From Bradysia coprophila (taxonomy: Eukaryota; Arthropoda; Insecta; Diptera; Sciaridae), in contig NW_023503572.1 of assembly GCF_014529535.1 (NCBI RefSeq), positions 372,001-436,000 of the forward strand: a stretch of 64,000 nucleotides of DNA, written 5' to 3'. The notes under the pieces were generated by a model, which worked only from the letters and a program-made list of their open reading frames with translations, was not told the DNA's origin and made no database searches. Below, piece after piece: positions 33,579 to 47,119 of this stretch; positions within the stretch are counted from its first letter, which is position 1; every line of letters starts with the position of its first letter. A program made the position numbers and the translations under genes.

Positions 33579-33722
33579 GCGGCTTGAAGTAGGCTCAAAT
33601 ATTTGGTTGATATTTATTTTGAGCTTTCAGGGTATAATATAAGGTTTAGGTGAAATCATACTTATACAATTTTATTAATTTTTTTTTATTTAATTATTAA
33701 TCGAATTAGTTTTCCAATTTCA

Positions 33723-34606
33723 TTATAAGACATCAACGCCAGTTACGTTAGTATTTGACTCTATCCAATCACTGAACTGTGAAACTTCAGTAAAAGCGAA
33801 TGGCGAGTTACTGGTACAATCGTACATTTTCCGAGATGATAGACCCAACAACACTCTGCTACCAGATGGTACCAACGGTTCGCCGCCTCTATTCATGCAA
33901 ATATCGTTCAGATAGTAGCTATCGGAATCGTCAATTTTTGCCAGAACACAGATGGATTTTGCATCGTAGAGCTCTGGTCTGCCAAGGTCAGACAACAGAG
34001 CTTGACATTCTCTCTTCGATATAGTACTTACTTCCATATAAAAGGTCCAATAGTTCCCAGATGAGAACATTCCGTTATGAACCTAAAATAAAAAAAAAAA
34101 ATTTTGATTGAAAACGGAGCAACTACTTTTGCACAAAGATTTTCTTGACTGACTTCCTTATATCCAACAAGTGTTGTCTTGCATGGTTCCAACGGTCCTC
34201 TAAAATAAGGGATCGGTTGAACGTACTGTGTAAACAAAATGGGTCGGTTGGAACGCAGTAGTGCAATATCATTTTCGAGTGTTGCTGAATCAAAATTTTC
34301 GTGATTTTTTATTGCTTCACATATGTAAACATCGCCTTCTCTTTGCGATACAGCTCCAACCAGTATCAGCGTATTTTCTACTAGATAGTAGTTCGTACAT
34401 GTTACTGTACTTATCACCCAACGGTCATTGAGTAGCGCTCCAGTGCAACCATAATTACTAGTAAATGACATTAGCGCAGCTAAGTAAGTGAAATCACCAC
34501 GCTCTGCATATTGAGAATCGGAAACTGCAGGCAATAGATTAGATTCTGCTAACTCAATAACTACGATTACGACAAGTATCAATACTAGTTCACGTTTGGA
34601 ATACAT
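33723..34606 (-). CDS. Secreted serine protease homologue, catalytically dead, 2 exons
   Basis: Exons 34606-34127 and 34082-33723 join in phase 0 to 279 codons plus TAA across a 44-nt intron (GTAGTT...TTTTAG). A strong signal peptide (residues 7-20) is followed by a chymotrypsin-fold domain: GCTGALLNDRWVIS, TLENDIALLRSNRPI (Asp kept) and QYVQPIPYF. The His of the TAAHC site is Thr69 (STVTC). At the GDSGGP site the sequence is CMNRGGEPLV, so the Ser is Gly. There is no R|IVGG activation site; the N-terminus reads ERGDFTYLAAL. Such non-catalytic homologues act as binding or regulatory partners in insect immunity and digestion; the role here is unknown. It is a clear paralogue of the gene at 38550. 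TATAAATG lies about 50 bases upstream of the ATG (minus strand, near 34655). Confidence 0.85.
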
Positions 34607-34672
34607 TTTCCGTATGATTGCGCTTCTTGTTGATTTGTACCAACATTTATACCAGAACCATTTCGGCGACAT

Positions 34673-36308
34673 ACAAAAACCATTTTTATTGATTGCAGAA
34701 ATTTTTATTTGCTGAATTTAATAAACTAATTCGTTGTTGATCTTAAAAGACCAACTTTTTTTAACGAATTATGGCATATTACAACAAGATAACGCAATGA
34801 TTTCTTAATTGGATTCAAAACATTTCAAGGCGATGAGATTTGATGCGCCTATGTTTTAGGGTGTACCGTTGAATTGAAGTCGGTAAAGAATGGAACTTTT
34901 TAAATTTCTAAAAATCGTCCAATTTTCATTGTTTCACTCAGTGTGATATTTTGTGAGAAAACGATAGCAGGACATTGTCGTAATATTAAAAAGTTAAGTC
35001 TACAGATGTCATTTTGTGGTGAAGAAAAGCTATACGCAGTCGCATCATAGATGTAGCGGTATCATGGTAGCGGAATCCGTGATCCTAAGATGTCCGTGTA
35101 AATTTGTATGGAGAAAAAATTATCGGTCAACTCAGCATTCAATAAATCGTGATATGTCCTATGACTTTTGTATAAATAGGACAACTCACGATTCAATGTG
35201 TTTAAATGTGAAATAGGACCACTCACGATTCATATAGGTCAACTCTGCATTTTTATTAATTCATTAACTTTGTTGGACGAAATCGGCAATAATTAATAAA
35301 ATTTATATTAATTAAGTAAACAAAAGATAAATCTTTAAAATAAAAGTGGTTCCATGTAACATAGTTCAAAAATCGCTGAGAAATTCAAGTTCAAAGTTGA
35401 GATTTGTCAAATTAGGTCAACTTTCAATCAGTTACCTTAAATACACCAAATTGACTTTTTCCAAACAACCAAAATCCTTCATCTTACTCTGTATTATGAT
35501 ACAGACTGTATGTTTCTATCTATCTATCGACGGGCTATCTCGGAAAGTAGTCGGCGGATCTTCATGAAATTTTACAGGAACCCCAGGGTGGGCTTAAAAA
35601 TGAAAATGTTATATGCGATTACCCCAGGAAAAAACTGTATTTTGTTTTATTGGCCCTGAAGTGCCATTTTACAGGGTTTTTTTTGAGGGTGAGGGCCGGT
35701 TTTCCAATTATATTTCTGGATATATGGATACTATGACGTTGTGTTATAGCTCGTTGGCTCGACGAGGCTAGTTTAGGGGAAAGGCAAAAATCGACCAAGA
35801 TATAGACCTTGGAATTGATGAAACTCGGGCTCATCGCACAGAGGATGACTGGTGTGATTTTTTGTGTTTTTTTTTCGTATAATCTGACATTTTCGAAATT
35901 TAATTTTGAAAAATTTGACCTAAAACTTGCAAAATAACTCTAAAAAACAAAAACCTCTACAGAGAAAAGAGTGGCGCTAGCCCTGTGTAACTTCTAAAAT
36001 ATACACGCAAGGTGTTGCTTTCAGCTTTTAAACTCAAAGAAACCATTGATACGACTTGCATGTGTTGTAACTGGTTTTTGTAATAGTCACATTTACTTGA
36101 TTCCATATTTCTTACCTTTTGGCATAGTCTACGCACCGAAAATAATAAAAACAAAATTCATAGTGGTTGTAGCAATTATTTTGTGCGAAAATAATTCTCT
36201 TAGACCTCAAATTTTATTTCAAACAAACTGTACCTAACGTTCATTTGTGGTAAATTATTAATATGGAGGCGTGGTTTCAACATATCTCTTCATTCGAAAT
36301 AAAGTATA
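34673..36308. other. No gene assigned
   Basis: The stretch between the two protease homologues holds only short frames. Bases 35510-35850 (CGACGGGCTATCTCGG, CCCCAGGGTGGGCTTAAAAA) look like a repeat with no second copy recognised in this window. Confidence 0.3.
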
Positions 36309-36499
36309 GTATAACAAGATGTGCTAAGGAGAGTCATCATCTCGTATGTTATACATATCCTCGAAGAATACAAACAAAACAATATTTACTCACACTCGTT
36401 CACTGCGTTCACTCGTTGTAAATACTGTTTGTTTTTATTCTTCTCGGTATATGTATAACATACTCAAAAATGACTCTCCTTATCACATCGTGTTATAAT
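36309..36499. repeat. Palindromic MITE-like element
   Basis: TATAACAAGATGTGCTAAGG and AGAGTCAT at the left are complemented by ATGACTCTCCTTATCACATC and GTGTTATA at the right. The inner arms carry AACAAAACAATATTTAC and its complement around TTCACTGCGTTCACTCG. Confidence 0.7.
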
Positions 36500-36622
36500 G
36501 TGCTATTAAAAAATAGCGGCACCAATTGACAGATGATTCTTAAGATTTCGTTCTCGAATAAATCCTCTACTTTTTTTTTGCAATATCTCAGTTTATTTTG
36601 CGATTATTACATTATATGACAA

Positions 36623-37618
36623 TTAACCATATCCTGTAATTGTGTATTTATTTAAAATAATCTCCTCCAAACCAGAGGTGTATGGTATTGTGCCCAAAAT
36701 CGTTGCAGCATTTCCTCTTTGTATTGCGAATACAAGTCTTTGGATCAGGTAACTTCTTGATTTCTTCTCTTCAGTCGAGTCTCCAGTGGTGTCGATTAAA
36801 ATCTTGCCATTTTTATTTACTAAATTTCGACCTTCTTCTGACCAGCTTCCCAAAGTTTCGACGGCGATTGGGACGAAATGAAAATATTCATTTAACGGTT
36901 CATATAATGTTTTCTTATAATTTTCTCTCATCCTAGCTGCTTCATCAGCTTTATTGCTAGTTGCTTTTACATGCAGCCTTACCTTTATGCCAAGGTACCA
37001 AAGTTAGCCCGTCCGGTTGTTTGTCATCAGATCGGTTACATCCTACCGGTTCGCGAGTAGCCAGAAAACCGCCAGTAACGAGGGATCGTTTTATCAAATC
37101 GTTAAAAATTTTATGTCTCGCTCTTCGACCCGCGCTCGATTTACAACAAAGACCGTGGTAACCAAACTTATCAGCCTCATAACCACATCGACAATCATGA
37201 ATTGCATACCCACACAAAGTGAAATTGATATGCGAAAGCTCTGATTATCCATCAATGACGTACAAGGGAATGCATTTAACCAGGCGCTGGATTCTTTTGA
37301 TGAACCCGCTAAAGGCCTTGCCTTATCGCCTATCGGTTAAAATGGAAGCACACTCCAGTAGTTCTGGTGAATTTTCTGACATACTACCTCATCCCAGTTC
37401 CTCTGGAAATTCGACTCAAGTGATTCCAAAGGAAGTTCGTCTCTGATTGAAAACCAGTAGTCAATGGTTTCTGTCAATAAATTATCAGATGACGTAGAAT
37501 ATGTAGGCATAACGCGTTTCAACAAATCAGTGACCGAATGGATTGATCCCAGAAAAATAGAAAAACAGCTCGAAAAACAGATATTTGTAATGTTTCTTAA
37601 GCCTAGTCCACCAAACAC
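36623..37618 (-). pseudogene. Decayed retroelement protein, same family as 1-555
   Basis: Three frames on the minus strand together give, in order: QRNWDEVVCQKI, GSSKESSAWLNAFP, CRCGYEADKFGYHGLCC, GRRARHKIFNDLIKRSL, REPVGCNRSDDKQPDGLTL, then FHFVPIAVETLGSWSEEG and LIQRLVFAIQRGNAATILGT. This is the C-terminal region of the retroelement RT family also seen at 1-555. Frames shift near 37340 and 37220, stops follow KAACKSN, and the WDATCxDT nuclease-like segment normally found between PWHKGK and the VETLG block is missing. It is a dead copy. Confidence 0.7.
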
Positions 37619-37667
37619 TGATAATGTAGATTGTTGCCATGCTAATATCCTCTACTTATCTTGTTGA

Positions 37668-38500
37668 CCAAATAAAACAGGAAATAAGAGAAGGAGATCC
37701 GAATCATCTGAATTGTGTGCCGCCATTATTTAAAAGATATTTTCTAACATGAAGGTAATTTCTTTGAGTTTAAAAGTTGAATACGCAACCTCAAATGATA
37801 TAATTTATTTTAGAAGGGCTAGCGCCACACCTTTCTTTAGAGGTTTTTGTTGGGATTTCTCTCTAGCAAAAAGCACGAACACTCGGAAAACAAGTCTTTT
37901 CTGGGGACTCTATTGATATGAGTGCCCATGAGATACCGCTTAAAATTGTATGTTTTGAGCATTTTCACTCAGAAACCAGTGGCAGTCGTCAAAATTCGGA
38001 GTTATTACCCCTTCATCGAAAAACCGAAATGAAGAAAATGTTTAACTGACGCTGAAGTTCAGCGGCTGTAAACACACGAGGCATTCAAAACACAACTCTC
38101 GGACCTAATTTTCGTTGCCAGTTTCTTCATTTGTCTTTGAGGATAGACAAACTATTAAACGACACGATTTTTAATTGTCAAAGAAACTCAATTTTCAAAA
38201 AAAAATAACAGTACACCCGCTGTACACCCTATTGTGCGTAAGACATTTTTTTTTATATGGATGGTATTGGTAAACCAATTGATGTTTATTAACGTCTCGT
38301 AAAAAATTCAAGTACAAATTTTATTACTTCAAATAAACATTGAATTTCCTAATTGATTTAATATTTGCAAACTGAGTATAGTACTAATTGAACGCGATCC
38401 ATTACTAATGCAATTGTTGTACACATGTTTATCGGTAAATCAAAACACGTTCTGTTTATGGCTTTATTAGGCCCCCAGTAAAACAAAGATTTCAAAAATT
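37668..38500. other. No gene assigned
   Basis: AT-rich sequence with short frames only. The last part is probably the upstream regulatory region of the 38550 gene. Confidence 0.35.
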
Positions 38501-38503
38501 TGC

Positions 38504-38540
38504 TATAAAAATCCGAATACAGTCGTTCCAATTTGATCAT
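38504..38540 (+). promoter_or_regulatory. TATA-type core promoter of the 38550 gene
   Basis: TATAAAAA at 38504-38511 lies 39 bases before the ATG at 38550. The leader would be short. A comparable TATAAATG precedes the paralogue at 34606. Confidence 0.55.
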
Positions 38541-38549
38541 TCGTCAAAA

Positions 38550-39433
38550 ATGTACGGCAATAGAATAATCTTTGCGATTTTTTTAATCGTTAAATTGTGT
38601 CATGGCACAACGAATCAGTTGACTGGTGTCTATACGGCCCAACGAGGCCAATTTACCTACCAGGTTTCAGTACGACCTGAGCCCACTTATCATCAGTGTG
38701 TTGGAGTATTAATAAGTGACCGTTGGACTGTAACGTCCGCGTATTGTCTTTCGATGTACTCATTCCACACTAAGGGCGTAAGATTGTTCTTTGGCGCATA
38801 CGATCTAAGGGAAGGATATTCATATATGAGTGACTATATAAAAGTGCACGATCAGTTCGATCAAACCAACTATGAAAATGACGTCGCATTGATAAGAACA
38901 GATCGGCCAATAATATTCAACGAATTCGTTCAACCAATACCGTACTTTAAAGGGGATGGTACAAAAAGTGGTGGACAGTGCGCTAGCAATAGTGACGATA
39001 TTGTGGCAATTGGATGGGGACAAGTTAGTTTTAACATTAACAGTATATATAGCAGCGCAGCATGAAATAACCAGCACATTTTTTGTAGGATTCCCAATTC
39101 ACGTCTCAGTATTTACTATACATGAGCATGATGGTTTACACAAATTCTGGGTGTAAGGCGCTTTGGAAAAACGAATATTGGCCTAAGGTGAACGCAATCA
39201 CTGTAGGATGTGCATCTTTTAACGGTAATTCAACTGTTGACAGTCGCTTCTGTAACTCTGAAATGGCGTTACCATTAGTAACGTTGGGTAGTAGGGTGTT
39301 AATTGGTATTCAAGCAGGCGATAGATATTATAACTGCGATAGTTCGGGGAGACCTATTCTTTTCACGCGAATTTCAACATTAGCTGACTGGATTTTTAAG
39401 ATTACCAACGTAGATGGTGTCACCACCTTCTGA
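38550..39433 (+). CDS. Secreted serine protease homologue, catalytically dead, 2 exons
   Basis: Exons 38550-39023 and 39089-39433 join in phase 0 across a 65-nt intron (GTTAGT...TTGTAG) to 272 codons plus TGA. After a signal peptide (RIIFAIFLIVKLCHG) come RGQFTYQVSVRP, CVGVLISDRWTVTSAYC, NYENDVALIRTDRPI, QPIPYFKG and GWGQ. The catalytic His is Tyr65 (TSAYC), Asp is kept, and the Ser region reads CNSEMALPLV, placing Met217 at the Ser position. The oxyanion Gly is also lost. The paralogue at 33723-34606 shares the ENDxALxRxxRPIxF and VQPIPYF blocks and the exon boundary class, but lost its His and Ser through different substitutions. AATAAA is at 39486-39491. Confidence 0.88.
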
Positions 39434-39568
39434 TCAGAGAGTGGGATTTTAAAACGAAAAAAGAGAGTAAATGTATGAACTTAACAATAAATAAACGGAA
39501 AAGTAAAACCAGTTATAATAAGTAAATATGTTTTTTTTTGAAATCGATGTGAGAGGTGCATGAAAACA

Positions 39569-39733
39569 GAAAAATAGTATGTTACATACCAAGGATCAAA
39601 AAGGTGTGTTTTAGGCCCAGGTGGTGAAAACGTCCAGGGATGGAGCGACGCGAAGCGGAGCGGAGACTAAGGACGTTTTCACCACCGTGGTCTAAAACAC
39701 ACCTTTTTGATCCGTGGTTTGTATACTATTTTT
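39569..39733. repeat. Palindromic element, apex CGCGAAGCG
   Basis: AAAATAGTATGTTACATACC, AAGGATCAAAAAGGTGTGTT and GGTGGTGAAAACGTCC at the left are complemented at the right. The centre reads GAGCGACGCGAAGCGGAGC. Confidence 0.75.
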
Positions 39734-40177
39734 CTTCCTGGAGTACCAAAGTCACATTCCGAACAAAACATAACAACAAAACTGAACAACATACCGGTGC
39801 AAAAGCATTCCATATTAATGCCGAAAGTAATCCGTATGAATGCCTAAAGAAGTCCGTTCCGTGTGCATGTATTCTCACAAATGTCGAAAAATAAGCAATC
39901 TGTAGGAATGCCGAAAGACATCCGAATGAATGCCGAAAGCAGTCCGTATGAATGCTGAAAGCAATCCTTATGAATGCATTGTCACAAAACACTAAAAACA
40001 TTACATTCACGTACATACAACAACTTGACACATTTGGGAAAGAATAAAGATAGGATCGAAAATGACATAGGCGGGAATGAAAATTGAGAGAAAATAGTAG
40101 GGGAGAATGTTGCTCTTTCGGTACTAAATTTGGTGAGTGAATGTGACGGTTTTGGTACTACAGGAAGAAATAGTTAT

Positions 40178-40304
40178 TTATCTACCAAGGTAGGTATGAA
40201 GGTATTTTTTCGCACTAGATGTCGATTGTCGATCCGAGGCGAAGCCGAGATCGACAAGACGTCGTGTGCGAAAAAATACCGGCATACCTACCGTGGTAGA
40301 TACA
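40178..40304. repeat. Palindromic element, apex GGCGAAGCC
   Basis: TATCTACCAAGGTAGGTATG and GGTATTTTTTCGCAC are complemented by GTGCGAAAAAATACC and CATACCTACCGTGGTAGATA. The centre is GATCCGAGGCGAAGCCGAGA, nearly the same as the centre of the palindrome at 58110-58228 although the arms differ. Confidence 0.75.
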
Positions 40305-40527
40305 ACGTTTTTCGCAATTTCGGGCCATAAACACCTTTCCAATGCAAAATATTACCAAAATTTCTACCAAACATTCACATGCAAACATGAATTCATTTGA
40401 ACGATCAAGCAACCTGCACTATATACACATTGCAATGTGATGTATAGAGACACGCTAAATAAAATCAAGTAGTCAATGCTTAGTATGTACGCTTCAACAA
40501 TACGTTCTGTATAATTGTGTGACTCTG

Positions 40528-40594
40528 TAGCCGAATGGCTATGGTCGTTGCTTGGTGTTTGGAAGAATTTTGGTGTTGGATGTTCAAATCCTAG
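40528..40594 (+). repeat. tRNA-like A and B boxes (SINE-like)
   Basis: TAGCCGAATGGCTA and, 39 bases on, ATGTTCAAATCCTAG match RNA polymerase III A and B boxes. No full cloverleaf with a paired acceptor stem could be drawn, so a tRNA-derived repeat or pseudogene is more likely than a tRNA gene. Confidence 0.4.
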
Positions 40595-41441
40595 TCTGTG
40601 CAAAGTTTTTATTTATAAAATTTAGTCTTTCTTAAAGGTACTAAGCTATGTAGCGTGCGAAAAAAATAATCAAAAACGCACTGTGAAATAAATACCTTCA
40701 AAACGACATTAAATGGATGCATGGAAAGGTGATGATTATGGACCGGAATTGCGAAAAGATGATTTTCGGCTTGCTTGATTGAAAAATTTGGAAATACAAA
40801 TTGAACATAGACAATACTTAAGAGCCTCCGAGCGTGCAGCTCAGACACAAACCAAAAATTGAAGAAAAAATAGCAATATTTAGGAACATAAATCTGTAAG
40901 ACTAAAGTAGGAAAACACATTCTGATGTGGCGAGCGAAATCCTTAATTGGGCCTTACTTTACCGAAATGTGGTCTCACATTATCACTTTTTAGAGTTCTA
41001 TTCAATTAATTTTGCTATTTAAAGTACAGAGTACAGAATTATAAACTTTAGGTACACACTTCTATGCATTTAAGTAAAAAATGCACAAACTAGTAACACT
41101 AATACGTTGTTGCACACATTTTCCAATGAAATTTGGTTCGACATTCTTAAAATTTGAGCATTTACCGTCACTATTAAATTTAAAAACTGTTTATTGTGTT
41201 AAAATCAGCCATTTTTCAATTTCGACACCGCGTCCTTGTTCACTTCGAAAAATTTCGTGAATGCTTGATGACATATTAAAACTTCGAAACGTGAAAACTA
41301 ACCGTACTTTTAAAAAGAAAAACGGAAAAATAAAAATTTGAAAATGACAACAAAGAAATACATAAAATCTCATGTACGACGGATGAATGTGCGGTGATAT
41401 TAATTTATGCTTCCGAGTTTTCGCTTAAACAACCGTAAAAA

Positions 41442-41813
41442 TTGTTAAAATTTCTAGAAATCCTAATAAAGACATTAAAGACATATGAGCACGACACAGA
41501 AAATTCCTCGTTTACAATTTCCGGTCGGCAATTAGTTGATCTGATTTGGCGAGGTTCAGAGAATGAACTCGCATTCGTCTACTTGCAATCAACTATTTTC
41601 TTATTCCCCATTCACTTGCATGAAGGCCATGTTACCGATTCTTCGTTCGTAACTAACATAACTTCAATATTCCGAAGGTACAGAAATGTATTTTACCTGG
41701 AAAACATACTAATTCCAGAGGTGGTGTTATCTAACATGCAGAAAAAATTAAAAAGCGAGAGTGGAGATAAAATGCTGTTTCGACCTCCGGATACAGTCGC
41801 GGTCAGAGGTTAG
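41442..41813 (+). CDS. Possible exon of an unknown gene
   Basis: The open frame of about 120 codons has coding-like composition (LVDLIWRGSENELAFVYLQS, IFRRYRNVFYLENILIPEVV). TTTCTAG at 41451-41457 could be an acceptor and GAG|GTTAGC at the end a donor, which would make this an internal exon. I recognise no family and find no partner exons. Flanking sequence back to 40605 and on to 42740 shows nothing else. Confidence 0.25.
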   Translation: MLKFLEILIKTLKTYEHDTENSSFTISGRQLVDLIWRGSENELAFVYLQSTIFLFPIHLHEGHVTDSSFVTNITSIFRRYRNVFYLENILIPEVVLSNMQKKLKSESGDKMLFRPPDTVAVRG

Positions 41814-42748
41814 CGTGGTCTAACCATCTTCAGTCCATAATTATCCAAAATTGCTAAATTGTTACCAATTTTATTTTAGTCAATTTGCCCGTATATAAAG
41901 TAAGGCTCGAAATACCAATTCATTTTCGTAATAATCTAACTAGCATTTTTGTACAGATTTAACGCATTGCAATTAATCTAATAATTTTTCAAATTCCTTT
42001 CAATGGCTTATTATTCGAAACTATCGAAATACATAGATGGAACTAGGAGCCACAAAACAAATGTTCGAATTTTTATTGTCATTAAGGATAACATATAATA
42101 TTATTAAGAATAATCACAAGCGTTTCATTCGAAGGAAACGAGATGGCGACATAGTATTTGGTTTGTATCAAAACTGAAGACTCGGAACCTCTTAAATCTA
42201 AAAATAAAGAGGAAACAGAAACGTATGCAACGTGGTGATAATAGTATATTTCAACCAGTCATTTCAACAGCAAAGCATGCACCCTTGATCGCGACCGGAA
42301 AAATATATTTATGTAAATCCATTTTCGGACGGAGAGAGCGGCCGACCAAGTATTTTCTTGGCCGCAAATACCACTCTCTCAGAAGTAGAGAAAAATTGAA
42401 ATTTTCGATCATAGTTTTCTTGTCGAAATCCGTCGAATTTCAGTCGTCAAGCCCAAAAATGACCAACTGCTGCTAACTTCCCCAGGGGCCTCATTGACCT
42501 TCATAAATATATACAATTTGACATTATTCACAGCTTTCATGTTGGAGTTATTGATACAAAATGATTTTCGCGACCACTTCGGAGGCATATTTTTTAAGAG
42601 CCATGGCAGTCCAACAAGATTTTTTCGGGGAAAAAGTTGTTTCACGAAATTCTCAGAATGAAACAACTATAGTTGGTGATGATTCGGTTTTCTTCCGTTT
42701 AAATTCTTTCAGTACATTTTTTAACCATTTTGCTAACATTAGATTTCT

Positions 42749-42925
42749 CAACATCTCCGACTTGTGACGCAAATTTCTTTTTGTAAAATTTTCTTCCACA
42801 AATTTTTTGGGTTAATTTTTTGTTGATAAAACTTTTGCGTACGGCGCACAATGCGTCACCCTCATCGATATCAGTTAATTTGTAAGTAAGATAAAGGACT
42901 TGCGTCACATTTACCCTTTAAGGGT
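42749..42925 (+). repeat. Copy of the GTGACGCAA / GATATCAGTT repeat
   Basis: CTTGTGACGCAAATTT, TTTTGCGTACGGCGCA, GCGTCACC, GATATCAGTT and GGACTTGCGTCACAT occur in the same order and spacing as at 1245-1440. The GACGCA and its complement make the unit a weak inverted repeat. Confidence 0.65.
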
Positions 42926-44670
42926 TTTTTGACTGAAATAACGAATCATTACAAGAACCGCCCCCATTTCTCGTCCTTATAAATTAATCCCTTTCCCGCC
43001 AAAATCTGGCCCGATTCTCGTTTACCTGTTCGCCAATTTATGAAATACCTATTGTCAATAAACCACGGAAATTAAGCGGCCGAATAGTTAGGGCAGGTGG
43101 GAACTGTAAATTAGGTTAAGCTTCAATTATAACGTTATACGAAAAGATAAAGGGTTTTACGGCAGTAAATGCTTTCCCTTTCACAAAATCAAAACGAAAA
43201 TAAAATAGACACAGCGACCGAATCGATTAAGAAATATAAAATTCAAATACTAGGCAATAACCGAACCCTATGGTAGACAACTAGATAAGCAAAACATGCG
43301 TCAATAATTTGTGAACAAAGAGAAATTGATATCCGCTAGGATGCAAACAGATTTAATTCGTCAATGTTGTGGCCGCGTATGTGAAACAAAAAATGAAAAA
43401 AAAACAAATGGCCGTCGTTGCCCATGAATGAAAATAAATAAGAAAGTTTAATGTTATCTGATCGGAATCCGATCGACAGTGCTATTTCCAATACGATTTT
43501 TTCTAATAACGTTGTGGGTTCCGGACAGTCGCTGTTTGGTTTGGGTCTCGTGTCATACATGGTGCATAACATCCGCTCAGCCACATGATTGCGACCAAAC
43601 ATCAAGAGCTCCATCGTAAGTGATTTATTTTAATATATTTATGCGCATAAATACGGACAACACCGCTTTTTGGCGAATTTAATACACGTGAACATTTTCA
43701 TTAGTTTATGAAGTGACTATAGCTTAACGAACAAATTAGAATTAAGAAAGCCAAATCATAGGTTAGGAACCGCACAAATTTAGGATTAAGGAAACGAATT
43801 ATAGATTAAGAAATCGCTAGGTCAAAACTTTAAGATTCAACAAATCAGAAATATTAGGTCGCTAAATTAATTCTTTGATTCTTTGACTCTAGTTGCTTCT
43901 TTAAACACCCCTTTCTGACCTACAATCGATCTTTTCCTATGATCCCAATTCACGTTGTAGATCGGCTGGAAAGACCATTGCTAAATTACGTAGACGAATC
44001 GATCCGTTATTTGGGGAGTTTACAAGTTTTCTCAGAGCTGGTCAAACTGCTACAACCAAATCTATTTTCTTTTGAGAGCATTTTCTTTTAAATACATTCG
44101 TGGTCGTTATTGCGGTCGTACATTTTTGAATATGAATTCTGGTGGAAAGATATCAAAATTAAACTAAAATCCAAAAAACGCCCAAATGTATGTTTTTCAC
44201 CAAAGCATCGATGCCTCTGTTCCGTACGGGTCGGCGTTAGCTAATGTTTTAGTGTGTGAAAACTTGCGTCACTGTGCCTTACCACGTGGCGCATAATATG
44301 ATACAACTTTGGTCAAATAATTGGGCCAAATGAACTTGTTTGAATGTGTGCAGTCAGCGTGAAACATCCACTTGTTTCACAAAATTCACACTCAGAGACA
44401 TACGCACGCATTTAAACTCGTGCAGACATGACTTACTTGCTGGACCAACTATACGCAACAGAATATTAGACTTGTGGAATGTAAATACGGAAAACCTCTT
44501 TCAATGTAGTCTAGTCACAAACACGTAAAATATTGTACAGCAGATTATGTAACATGCTGATTACGATATTCGCAGCGGTATGTTGAACATTTGGATAAAA
44601 CAAATATCTGTTCAAAATTTGTAGGCATATTTATCATTAAAATGTCTTTAGTCAATGAACCATTTGCAAA
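42926..44670. other. No gene assigned
   Basis: A minus-strand frame from an ATG at 43614 (MELLMFGRNHVAERMLCTMY...) has coding-like composition for about 60 codons and might be a first exon; no motif is known to me. ACTTGCGTCAC near 44262 and CCGTACGGGTCGGCG near 44222 are repeat fragments. Confidence 0.3.
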
Positions 44671-46751
<2,081 letters not shown>

Positions 46752-46775
46752 GCATCACTGTATCCTGATAATTCG

Positions 46776-46781
46776 AATAAA
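46776..46781 (+). terminator. Polyadenylation signal of the GMC gene
   Basis: AATAAA lies 25 bases after the stop codon. The following bases to 47119 show no gene. Confidence 0.6.
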
Positions 46782-47119
46782 ATGATGGATGTCGATTCAA
46801 GTTTGCTTGATGATATATCTCTGAACAAATTTTATTTTAGCATCGTTTTAACATTTTAATGGTTTCTCTTTACCAAGCCAATTTCAATGAATGTATTGAA
46901 AAATTCTTCACTCATCTGTCTTAGCGAATGGTTTTTGCCACTGTTTCGATCTGTGAGATTTTCTGTATTAAGTACGTTTTTCGACGTTTTGCATTAAAAT
47001 GCTGTTCAAAATTTCCACTTTCTCATCAGGCCATGGCGACAGTGGCAAGGAAATGACAATCCTCTAGGAAGTAAGTCATACCTTTGTACATGTTGCGACC
47101 GACTGATTCTAAAATGGAA

